A DNA stretch of 13,471 bases. It comes from Paracoccaceae bacterium (GTDB lineage Bacteria; Pseudomonadota; Alphaproteobacteria; Rhodobacterales; Rhodobacteraceae). The notes beneath the pieces were generated by a model. The model ran no database searches, was not told the DNA's origin, and was given only the letters and a program-made list of their open reading frames with translations. Positions 6,642 through 13,471 of the stretch are shown one piece after another. Position numbers and translations under genes: made by a program. Position 1 is the stretch's first letter; each line of letters opens with the position of its first letter. The DNA lies in NCBI GenBank assembly GCA_009920815.1, contig RFZH01000042.1, positions 1-13,471 of the forward strand, read 5' to 3'.

Positions 6642-7172
6642 ATGATCGATAATATATCTGATACGCTGATCCCCGCCTGGGTGGATGACACGTTGACACC
6701 TGTTGAAAAACTTTTGGTGCATTAACGTGGGTTACGTCATCTTGCGGTGTCGGTGTTTTTATTGTCGGGTCCTGATGTCTTAATTCAACGCCGCGCGCTG
6801 GGCAAATATCATACACCTGGCCTTTGGGCCAATACCTGTTGCATCCATCCCCATTGGGGCGAAGACCCAATGACCTGTGCGCATCGTCGCTTGGAACAAG
6901 AGATGGGCATAGTGGATGTTACATTGTTGCATCGCGATGTCATCGAATACCGTGCGGACGTCGGTTCCGGTTTGATCGAACACGAAGTTGTGGATTTGTT
7001 CGTGGCACATGTCGACCGCGGCATTGAATTGTCGCCAAATCCCAATGAAGTGATGGAAACCAATTGGATTTCAATCGATGATTTACGCGGCCAGGCTGCG
7101 ACTATGCCCCACAAATTTACGCCATGGCTGCGCATCTATTTGGCACAACATGCGGATAAAATTTTCCTCTAA
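6642..7172 (+). pseudogene. idi: Isopentenyl-diphosphate delta-isomerase type I, interrupted by in-frame TAA
   Basis: Idi interconverts isopentenyl and dimethylallyl diphosphate for isoprenoid synthesis. From the ATG at 6642 the frame reads through PAWVDDTLTPVEKLLVH, hits TAA at 6723-6725, then continues in the same frame with RGLRHLAVSVFLL and the rest of a full Nudix-type isomerase. This includes the catalytic Cys of NTCCIHPHWGE, the Tyr of EYRADVG and the metal-binding glutamates of IEHEVVDLF. Without the stop the protein would be about 176 residues, the normal size. The stop falls between the two N-terminal metal-ligand histidines (VH and LRH). Relatives have Arg or Gln at that position, so a CAA-to-TAA change would suffice. 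A restart at GTG 6747 would give 141 residues without either histidine. No ribosome site is seen before 6642. The gene converges on the ribokinase-like gene with 2 bases between stops. Confidence 0.85.
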
Positions 7173-7174
7173 CC

Positions 7175-7909
7175 CTAAACGCCGAATTGATCCTGAATAT
7201 CTTTTAGATCGGGGATAACATCGGCCGTTCCATGGCGCGTGACCATAAGTGCTGCGGCCTTGGTCGCAAGTCCTATGGCCTGTTCCATCGGCATTCCGCG
7301 ATCCAAGCCTGCAAGGACATAGCCGGTGAACGTATCGCCTGCGCCCGTGGTATCGACCGCATCAACAGAAACTGCGTCAAACGAATGCACCCTGTGCCGC
7401 ACGCCGTCATACCAGCGGCAACCTTTTGATCCTAAGGTAATGATCACATCCTGCACGCCCAGATCCTGCACCGCTTTGCCCGTCGCATCCTTTAGTCCAC
7501 ATGTTTCATTTTGCGTTACAAAAATATCGCCTGTATTTGCTTCGCTGAGCGCCGCACCGATTTGGGCGTCGGTGATTTCGGCATTGCCACCAGGATAAAT
7601 AACGATCGAATTTTCGCCTGAGGTATCGACGCTAATGATTGCATGTCCTGTGTGCTGTGATCGACCAATATGACGGGTGTCGACACCATACTCGGTCAAT
7701 CGCTCGACGGCCCATACGCCGTCGGTTCCAACTGCACCGATATGGACGACACGTGCGGCCGCGCGTGCGACCGCGACCGACATGTTTGCACCTTTACCAC
7801 CCAAACCAATGGAAAACCGTTTTGCCGCGATGGTTTCTCCTGGCAGGGGAATATGGGGCACTTCATAAAAGTAATCGGCATTAATCGACCCTAGGTTATA
7901 TATTGTCAT
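7175..7909 (-). CDS. PfkB-family ribokinase-like protein with internal deletion
   Basis: An open frame of 244 residues; ribokinases are about 300. The N-terminal part is ribokinase-like (GSINADYFYEVPHIPLPGET, then GGKGANMSVAVARA, with the GGKG motif at 37-40). The C-terminal part is also good (VIITLGSKGCRWYDG; VDTTGAGDTFTG with catalytic-base Asp192). Between GDIFVTQNET (127-136) and CGLKDATGKAVQDLG the usual 45-55 residues are absent. They would form two strand-helix units of the core and carry the Mg/phosphate motif NxxE (NETE in E. coli RbsK); here it reads NETC. Both flanks stay in frame, so the ORF looks healthy in a gene call, but the kinase is probably inactive. It follows maeB on the same strand after 51 bases; an AAAGG precedes the ATG. 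The original substrate was probably ribose or another pentose or nucleoside, not determinable here. Confidence 0.8.
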   Translation of the reverse strand: MTIYNLGSINADYFYEVPHIPLPGETIAAKRFSIGLGGKGANMSVAVARAAARVVHIGAVGTDGVWAVERLTEYGVDTRHIGRSQHTGHAIISVDTSGENSIVIYPGGNAEITDAQIGAALSEANTGDIFVTQNETCGLKDATGKAVQDLGVQDVIITLGSKGCRWYDGVRHRVHSFDAVSVDAVDTTGAGDTFTGYVLAGLDRGMPMEQAIGLATKAAALMVTRHGTADVIPDLKDIQDQFGV

Positions 7910-7960
7910 GCCTTACCTTTCATTATTGCCTTTACACATGCCCGCCAAAAACCTTCGGAA

Positions 7961-10216
7961 CTATCCGACCTTACACGCGGCCAGAACAGCCATGTTCAAG
8001 ATATCGGTCGCTGTGGATACAGATGAACAGATTTGAATTGACTGGTCTACACCAGAAAGGATCGGTCCAATGACTGTAGCCCCGGCCAGTTCTTGCATCA
8101 ATTTGACCGAAATACTGGCCGAATGGCGCGCGGGCACAACCAAGATATTGGCTGGGCCGGTTAAACGGGAAAAAGGATATTGCGCCATTGCTTTTGCGTT
8201 CAACGCGACGTCTACCGTCATTTCGCCTTCGTATTCAAAATTAACACCACGTTTGTCCAAAACGCGCGGCGCGATGTGCATTTTCTCTGCACGTTCCGAC
8301 ACAGGATATCCAAAGGTTGAAAAGCTTACAAAAGCCACCCGAGGCTCTAGCCCCAAATGCCGCGCAACGCCGGCACAACGCTCGGCAATATTTGCCAAAT
8401 CGTTTTCATCTGGCCATTCATGCACCAAGGTATCGCCAACCAAGACAATCCGGCCCTTGTGCAACAAGGCCGTTACCCCAACGGCGCCATGAGCAGCGTC
8501 GGCATCAAATACGTGGTTGATCAGTTGCAAGACATGGGCCGATTTGCGCGTTGCACCCGTAACCAAACCGTCTCCATGCCCATGCGCCAACATAAGCGCG
8601 GAAAACACATGACGATCGCGCGCGGCCAGACGATGTACGTCGGCGCGGTCATATCCTTTACGCTGCAAGCGTTTATAGAGGTAATCCTTGTAGGTATCCA
8701 AGTGTTTGGTATTCGCGGCGTTGACGATTTCCAATTCACGCACCGCATCGCCCAAACCTTCGGCTTCTAATTTGCTGCGCGCGTCGGCTTCGCGACCTAC
8801 TACGATGGCCTTGCCCATGCCAGACCGTTGATATTCCACCGCGGCACGCAATACGCGGGGATCATCCCCTTCGGCAAAGATCATGCGCGCTTGGGCGGCG
8901 CGTGCACGGGCGTTCAAACCGCGCAAGATCGACGCGGTTGGGTCCATTCGCGATTTCAACGAAGATTTATATCCTTCCATATCAATGATCGGGCGGCGCG
9001 CGGCGCCTGTATCCATGCCCGCCTTGGCAACAGCAGGCGGGATGCGATGGATCAAACGTGGATCAAAGGGCGTCGGGATGATATAATCGCGACCAAAGGT
9101 CAATTTGCGGCCATAGGCCATGGCCACTTCGTCAGGAACATCTTCGCGCGCTAACTCCGCAAGTGCATTGGCGCAAGCGATTTTCATTTCATCATTGATT
9201 GCTCGGGCGTGAATGTCCAATGCACCACGGAACAAATATGGAAAGCCCAGAACGTTATTGACTTGGTTCGGGTAATCGCTGCGTCCTGTGGCGACGATGG
9301 CGTCAGGGCGCACTTCATGCGCCTCTTCTGGTGTGATTTCGGGATCAGGGTTTGCCATCGCAAAAATCACAGGATTGTCCGCCATGGATTTCACCATGTC
9401 TTGTGTGACGGCCCCTTTGGCGGACACCCCAAGAAACACGTCAGCATCTTTCATCGCTTCTTCCAAAGTGCGTAGGTCTGTTTTCACGGCATGCGCTGAT
9501 TTCCATTGGTTCATGCCTTCGGTGCGACCTTGATAGATCACGCCTTTGGTATCGCACATGACGCAATTTTCATGACGTGCACCCATGGATTTTAACAGCT
9601 CAAGACAGGCAATCCCTGCAGCCCCTGCACCATTTAGGACGATTTTAACATCAGCAATGTTTTTTCCGGAAAGTTCCAGTGCGTTGATCAAACCGGCGGC
9701 ACAAATAACAGCAGTGCCATGTTGATCATCGTGGAAAACGGGGATGTCCATTTCCTCTTTCAAGCGTTGTTCGATAATGAAACATTCGGGCGCTTTGATG
9801 TCTTCTAGATTGATGCCGCCAAAGGTCGGGCCCATCAATTTCACTGCGCGGCAAAATTCGTCAGGGTCTTCGGTATCCAATTCGATATCGATGGAATTCA
9901 CATCTGCAAAGCGTTTGAACAAAACGGCCTTACCTTCCATGACGGGCTTGCTTCCTAAAGCGCCCAAATTGCCCAAACCCAAAACCGCGGTCCCGTTTGA
10001 AATAACAGCGACCAAGTTGCCCTTGTTCGTGTAATCATAAGCCAATTCAGGGTTTTGCGCGATTTCTTCGCAGGGCACGGCAACACCAGGTGAATAGGCC
10101 AAAGACAGATCGCGTTGTGTTGTCATTGGGACGGTGGCGGACACTTCCCATTTGCCAGGGGTTGGTTCCAAATGGAACGCCAATGCTTCTTCGCGGGTGA
10201 TTTTAGTCTTTGCCAT
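7961..10216 (-). CDS. maeB: NADP-dependent malic enzyme with phosphotransacetylase-like domain (MaeB type)
   Basis: Cytoplasmic enzyme that oxidatively decarboxylates malate to pyruvate, yielding NADPH and feeding pyruvate and acetyl-CoA during growth on C4 acids. The 751 residues match the usual MaeB length. The malic enzyme domain (about 1-425) has Tyr41 in AYSPGVAVP, Lys96 in EGKAVLFK, metal ligands Glu138 and Asp139 in GGINLEDI and Asp164 in FHDDQHGTA, a Rossmann loop NGAGAAGIA near 195, and AMANPDPEI. From about 430 to the end lies a phosphotransacetylase-like domain (IFAEGDDPRVLRAA; ATRKSAHVLQLI; VPARHSASISVKLMQELAG). In MaeB this domain is generally thought regulatory, responding to acetyl-CoA. 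AAGGA lies 6 bases before the ATG. It diverges from mutS. The frame shows no lesion, unlike the ribokinase-like gene behind it. Confidence 0.95.
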   Translation of the reverse strand: MAKTKITREEALAFHLEPTPGKWEVSATVPMTTQRDLSLAYSPGVAVPCEEIAQNPELAYDYTNKGNLVAVISNGTAVLGLGNLGALGSKPVMEGKAVLFKRFADVNSIDIELDTEDPDEFCRAVKLMGPTFGGINLEDIKAPECFIIEQRLKEEMDIPVFHDDQHGTAVICAAGLINALELSGKNIADVKIVLNGAGAAGIACLELLKSMGARHENCVMCDTKGVIYQGRTEGMNQWKSAHAVKTDLRTLEEAMKDADVFLGVSAKGAVTQDMVKSMADNPVIFAMANPDPEITPEEAHEVRPDAIVATGRSDYPNQVNNVLGFPYLFRGALDIHARAINDEMKIACANALAELAREDVPDEVAMAYGRKLTFGRDYIIPTPFDPRLIHRIPPAVAKAGMDTGAARRPIIDMEGYKSSLKSRMDPTASILRGLNARARAAQARMIFAEGDDPRVLRAAVEYQRSGMGKAIVVGREADARSKLEAEGLGDAVRELEIVNAANTKHLDTYKDYLYKRLQRKGYDRADVHRLAARDRHVFSALMLAHGHGDGLVTGATRKSAHVLQLINHVFDADAAHGAVGVTALLHKGRIVLVGDTLVHEWPDENDLANIAERCAGVARHLGLEPRVAFVSFSTFGYPVSERAEKMHIAPRVLDKRGVNFEYEGEMTVDVALNAKAMAQYPFSRLTGPANILVVPARHSASISVKLMQELAGATVIGPILSGVDQSIQICSSVSTATDILNMAVLAACKVG

Positions 10217-10330
10217 TTAAGTGTCCTTTGTTGCGCAAATCACCCTTAACGCGCAATTTTATTAGGTGCAACCATATCGTTTTACCCTTTCACCCGATGC
10301 AATCCGTGATTATGGTAACAGCAACAAAAA

Positions 10331-10336
10331 AGGGGG
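10331..10336 (+). promoter_or_regulatory. Ribosome-binding site that decides the mutS start
   Basis: AGGGGG preceded by a run of A, 7 bases before the GTG at 10344. No comparable site precedes the earlier in-frame GTG at 10266, so this site argues for the shorter protein. Confidence 0.7.
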
Positions 10337-10343
10337 AAAATTC

Positions 10344-12968
10344 GTGACACCAATGATGGCACAATATCTGGAAATTAAGGCGCAATATCCAGATGCTTTG
10401 TTGTTCTATCGGATGGGCGATTTTTACGAATTATTCTTTGATGATGCCGTTTCTGCGTCCGAAGCATTGGACATTGCCCTAACCAAACGTGGCAAACACG
10501 ATGGTGATGACATTCCGATGTGCGGTGTTCCACATCATTCCGCGGAAAATTATTTGCTGACCTTGATCCGCAAGGGGTTTCGCGTTGCCGTTTGTGAACA
10601 AATGGAAAGCCCGACAGAGGCGAAAAAGCGTGGATCAAAGTCCGTAGTGCGCCGCGATGTCGTGCGGTTGGTCACACCGGGCACCTTGACCGAGGATAGT
10701 TTGCTTGAGGCGCGCAGCCATAATTATCTGGCCGCCTTTGCTGTGGTGCGCGATGCCGCCGCCTTAGCGTGGGTTGATATATCGACGGGGTCCTTTCACG
10801 TCATGTCGATGTCGCCCGTGCGCCTTGGACCCGAATTAGCCCGTCTTGCCCCATCCGAAGTCTTGGTCTCTGAGGCGGCAGAGGACATTTACCGATCCAT
10901 TGTCGAACAAACCGGTGCATCCGCAACAGAACTATCGCGCGCCGCTTTTGACAGCGCCGCGGCCCAAACGCGCATATTGTCATTGTATGGCGTAAAAACA
11001 ATGGATGCCTTTGGCGCGTTTGACCGTGCTGAGGTGTCAGCAATGGGCGCGATTGTTGATTATCTAGACATCACTCAAAAGGGCAAATTGCCGCTTTTGT
11101 CGCGCCCCATCAAAGAAAGCGCATCGCGCGTCATGCAAATCGATGCGGCGACGCGGCGGAACCTTGAATTGACGCAATCCTTAACCGGGGGCGGTCGCAG
11201 TGGATCATTGTTGGGGACCATTGACCGCACGGTCACGGCATCTGGTGCGCGGTTACTTGAACGCCGATTGTCATCGCCATCACTAGATTTGGGCGCCATT
11301 CGGTCGCGGCTGGATGCAGTCCAAGCTATGATTGATACCCCAAAAACCGCGCAAAATTTGCGCGAAATTCTGCGCAAGGTGCCTGATTTGGATCGCGCCT
11401 TGTCGCGCATTTCGCTGGATCGCGCGGGCCCGCGTGATTTGGCAAGCATTCGAACAGGGTTGGCACAGGCCCAAGAAATCTCTGAAACAATTCGTTTTCA
11501 TGATGCGCCCATTTTGGTGTCTCAATCTGTGCAAATGCTCAAAGGGCATAATGCACTTATTGATTTATTGGATCAGGCCCTGGTGGCCGAGCCGCCCTTG
11601 CTGACCCGCGATGGTGGTTTTATTGCACCGGGGTATCACGAAGAACTGGACGAAACCCGAACCCTGCGTGACGAAGGGCGAGGCGTGATCGCTAAGATGC
11701 AGCATGACTACATCGCGCAAACGGGAATCCAATCGTTAAAGATCAAACATAATAATGTTCTGGGCTATTTCATCGAAACCACCGCGACGCATGCGGAAAA
11801 AATGATGGCACCGCCCTTGTCCGAGACGTTTATCCATCGTCAGACCACCGCGAACCAGGTGCGCTTTACAACTGTCCCATTATCCGAAATAGAAACGAAA
11901 ATCTTAAATGCGGGCCACCGCGCGCTAGAGATTGAAAAAGCAATTTTTCAGGCTCTCATAAAGGAAATTTTACAATCTGCAGAACAAATTTTACAGGTTG
12001 CAGGCGCTTTGGCGGAATTGGATGTTGCCGCAGCGATTGCGCATTTGGCCACCTCGCTGGATTGGGTGCGCCCAAGCGTTGACGAAAGCCGTGCCTTTAG
12101 CATTCGCGGTGGCCGTCATCCTGTTGTCGAAGCGTCCCTTCAACGTGATGGCAAGCCGTTCATTGCGAATGATTGTGATTTAAATGATGGGTCAATTTGG
12201 CTGTTAACCGGCCCGAACATGGCGGGTAAGTCCACGTTCCTGCGCCAAAACGCGTTGATTGCATTGCTTGCGCAGGCGGGCTGCTATGTTCCGGCACGCT
12301 TTGCCCATATTGGCTTGGTGAGCCAATTGTTTAGCCGGGTTGGTGCGTCGGATGATCTGGCGCGTGGCAGATCAACCTTTATGGTTGAAATGGTGGAAAC
12401 AGCCGCAATTTTGAATCAAGCTGACGATCGTGCGCTGGTCATATTGGATGAAATTGGTCGCGGCACTGCCACTTATGACGGCCTATCAATCGCATGGGCG
12501 ACGTTGGAACATTTGCACGATGTGAACACGTCGCGCGGATTATTCGCGACGCATTATCACGAATTAACAGCGCTTGCAGGAAAATTGCCAAAGGTCGCGA
12601 ACGCAACGGTTGCGGTCAAAGAATGGGACGGCGATGTCATTTTCTTGCACGAAGTGAAACAAGGTGCGGCAGATCGATCTTATGGTGTTCAGGTTGCAAA
12701 GCTTGCGGGTTTGCCAACGGCTGTGGTTGAACGGGCGCGCGTCGTTTTAGAGGCATTGGAACAGGGCGATCGCGATGGCAATCGCAAAAAGGCCACCATG
12801 ATTGATGACTTGCCTTTGTTTGCATCAACAATTGCCACAGCGCCGGCACCAATCAAGCCTGTTACCTCACCTGTTCTAGACCGGTTGGCCGACATCATAC
12901 CCGATGATTTATCGCCGAAAGAGGCGTTGAACATGTTGTATGAATTGAAAGAGCTGTCCAAGCGGTGA
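10344..12968 (+). CDS. mutS: DNA mismatch repair protein MutS
   Basis: Recognises base mismatches and small loops after replication and recruits MutL. From the GTG at 10344 the protein has 874 residues, the usual alphaproteobacterial size. The mismatch-reading FxE motif is FYE (Phe27, Glu29) in RMGDFYELFF. The connector, lever and clamp domains follow (DLDRALSRISL near 348-358; NNVLGYFIETT near 470). The ATPase has Walker A GPNMAGKST at 623-631, Walker B LVILDEIGRGT with Asp702 and Glu703, and the H-loop ATHYHEL. The C-terminal DLSPKEALNMLYELKEL helix pair for tetramerisation is present. The frame extends 26 codons further upstream to a GTG at 10266, but that segment has no family counterpart and no ribosome site. 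It diverges from maeB over 127 bases and ends in a terminator shared with the convergent glucosidase gene. Confidence 0.96.
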   Translation: MTPMMAQYLEIKAQYPDALLFYRMGDFYELFFDDAVSASEALDIALTKRGKHDGDDIPMCGVPHHSAENYLLTLIRKGFRVAVCEQMESPTEAKKRGSKSVVRRDVVRLVTPGTLTEDSLLEARSHNYLAAFAVVRDAAALAWVDISTGSFHVMSMSPVRLGPELARLAPSEVLVSEAAEDIYRSIVEQTGASATELSRAAFDSAAAQTRILSLYGVKTMDAFGAFDRAEVSAMGAIVDYLDITQKGKLPLLSRPIKESASRVMQIDAATRRNLELTQSLTGGGRSGSLLGTIDRTVTASGARLLERRLSSPSLDLGAIRSRLDAVQAMIDTPKTAQNLREILRKVPDLDRALSRISLDRAGPRDLASIRTGLAQAQEISETIRFHDAPILVSQSVQMLKGHNALIDLLDQALVAEPPLLTRDGGFIAPGYHEELDETRTLRDEGRGVIAKMQHDYIAQTGIQSLKIKHNNVLGYFIETTATHAEKMMAPPLSETFIHRQTTANQVRFTTVPLSEIETKILNAGHRALEIEKAIFQALIKEILQSAEQILQVAGALAELDVAAAIAHLATSLDWVRPSVDESRAFSIRGGRHPVVEASLQRDGKPFIANDCDLNDGSIWLLTGPNMAGKSTFLRQNALIALLAQAGCYVPARFAHIGLVSQLFSRVGASDDLARGRSTFMVEMVETAAILNQADDRALVILDEIGRGTATYDGLSIAWATLEHLHDVNTSRGLFATHYHELTALAGKLPKVANATVAVKEWDGDVIFLHEVKQGAADRSYGVQVAKLAGLPTAVVERARVVLEALEQGDRDGNRKKATMIDDLPLFASTIATAPAPIKPVTSPVLDRLADIIPDDLSPKEALNMLYELKELSKR

Positions 12969-12993
12969 TGCCCCAAGTGGATGATTGTAAAAA

Positions 12994-13017
12994 GGCCCGA
13001 CTGACGGGCCCTTTTTT
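12994..13017 (+). terminator. Rho-independent terminator of mutS
   Basis: Stem GGCCCG (12994-12999) with CGGGCC (13005-13010), loop ACTGA, one C, then six T (13012-13017). A run of A before the stem (12989-12993) would give a T tract on the other strand, so it may act in both directions. Its T tract overlaps the stop codon of the convergent glucosidase gene. Confidence 0.85.
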
Positions 13018-13471
13018 ATGCAATCGCAAGCCACGCAAACCCATTGGGCCCAAGCGCAAGCGACCTGCCATTGACCTGTACGTTTTCTGTGAACAGGGGC
13101 GCGACTTGCATCGGACAATCGAACGTGACCGCGTCTTTTGACAGGTTAAACACGCATAAAACGGTCTCGCCGCGCGTAAACGCCAAGATTGGTTCTGGGC
13201 AATCAACGAACTGGGTTGCACCTGTGACCATGGCGGGATGTTCTTTGCGCAGTTTCAACAAGGCTTGATAGACAGCAATGACACCTTGCGCATCGGGGGA
13301 CGATGCCGCGCGGGACAGTTGCGGTGCTTTGATCGGTAACCATGTTGCGTTGGCTTGGGAAAACCCACCATTGGGCGCGTCCGCGTCCCAGACCATCGGT
13401 GTACGGCATCCATCGCGCCCCTTGTCCGCGGGCCAGAATTGAATGCCTTGGGGGTCGGTCAATTCATGGAA
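13016..13471 (-). CDS. Alpha-glucosidase (GH13, AglA-like), C-terminal part
   Basis: The frame is open to the window edge, so the N-terminus and catalytic barrel motifs lie outside. The visible 151 residues contain GIQFWPADKGRDGCRTPMVW (from about residue 10), a signature of the alpha-glucosidase/oligo-1,6-glucosidase branch of GH13, followed by a segment with YQALLKLRKEHPAMVTG. The end is a small beta-sandwich domain (AFTRGETVLCVFNLSKDAVTF, ending FAWLAIA). The enzyme would hydrolyse terminal alpha-glucosides such as maltose, sucrose or trehalose products. In Rhodobacterales such genes usually sit with an aglEFG transporter; that cannot be checked here. The TTG at 13460-13462 within the visible part is not a real start. 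It converges on mutS. Confidence 0.88.
   Translation of the reverse strand, partial: FHELTDPQGIQFWPADKGRDGCRTPMVWDADAPNGGFSQANATWLPIKAPQLSRAASSPDAQGVIAVYQALLKLRKEHPAMVTGATQFVDCPEPILAFTRGETVLCVFNLSKDAVTFDCPMQVAPLFTENVQVNGRSLALGPNGFAWLAIA

Noticed and set aside
10231..10256. Inverted repeat TTGCGC-N14-GCGCAA between maeB and mutS as an operator
   Set aside because: Arms of six bases with a long spacer, GC-rich words common in this sequence, and no regulator nearby; chance is likely.
10266..10343. 26-codon N-terminal extension of MutS from an upstream GTG
   Set aside because: No ribosome site before 10266, no family counterpart, and a strong AGGGGG precedes the GTG at 10344, which gives the usual MutS N-terminus.

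Overview
The window reads as an ordinary chromosomal stretch of a marine alphaproteobacterium of the Rhodobacterales (Roseobacter group). The grounds are the gene families, all remembered as typical of that group: DapD, a PetP/PetR-like regulator pair beside ilvE, a DUF3726 protein, an Idi and ribokinase of roseobacterial type, a malic enzyme-phosphotransacetylase fusion and an AglA-type alpha-glucosidase. Base composition looks close to half G+C by eye, low for the group, so a lineage such as Amylibacter or Planktomarina is a guess only. I see no tRNA, rRNA, CRISPR array, insertion sequence, phage gene or attachment site.

Layout. (1) 1-908: dapD (lysine/diaminopimelate synthesis), ending in a clear intrinsic terminator. 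(2) 918-2743, minus strand: a serine beta-lactamase-like hydrolase followed by a DUF3726 protein, probably one operon. (3) 2919-3761, plus: a shikimate-dehydrogenase-like paralogue lacking the shikimate-recognition residues. (4) 3843-4957, minus: a MarR regulator (petP-like) followed by an OmpR-type response regulator (petR-like) that is broken. A good sigma70-type promoter precedes the pair, with a palindrome filling its spacer. (5) 5110-6011, plus: ilvE with a strong terminator. (6) 6181-7172, plus: a small exported protein of unknown function, then idi interrupted by an in-frame stop. (7) 7175-10216, minus: maeB, then a ribokinase-like gene that has lost about 50 central codons. (8) 10344-13017, plus: mutS with a terminator. 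(9) 13016 to the window edge, minus: the C-terminal end of an alpha-glucosidase.

Most intact genes serve core metabolism and repair: lysine/diaminopimelate and branched-chain amino acid synthesis, malate-to-pyruvate flux, mismatch repair and alpha-glucoside use. No new multi-gene system is apparent. The most notable signal is damage. Three separate genes (petR-like, idi, ribokinase-like) carry lesions of different kinds: a deletion plus stop, a single nonsense codon, and an in-frame deletion. Neighbouring genes look full length. This suggests either local genome erosion or errors in the assembled sequence, and the two can be told apart from reads and relatives. Next in interest are the divergent AroE-like enzyme and the palindromic candidate operator at the petP promoter.
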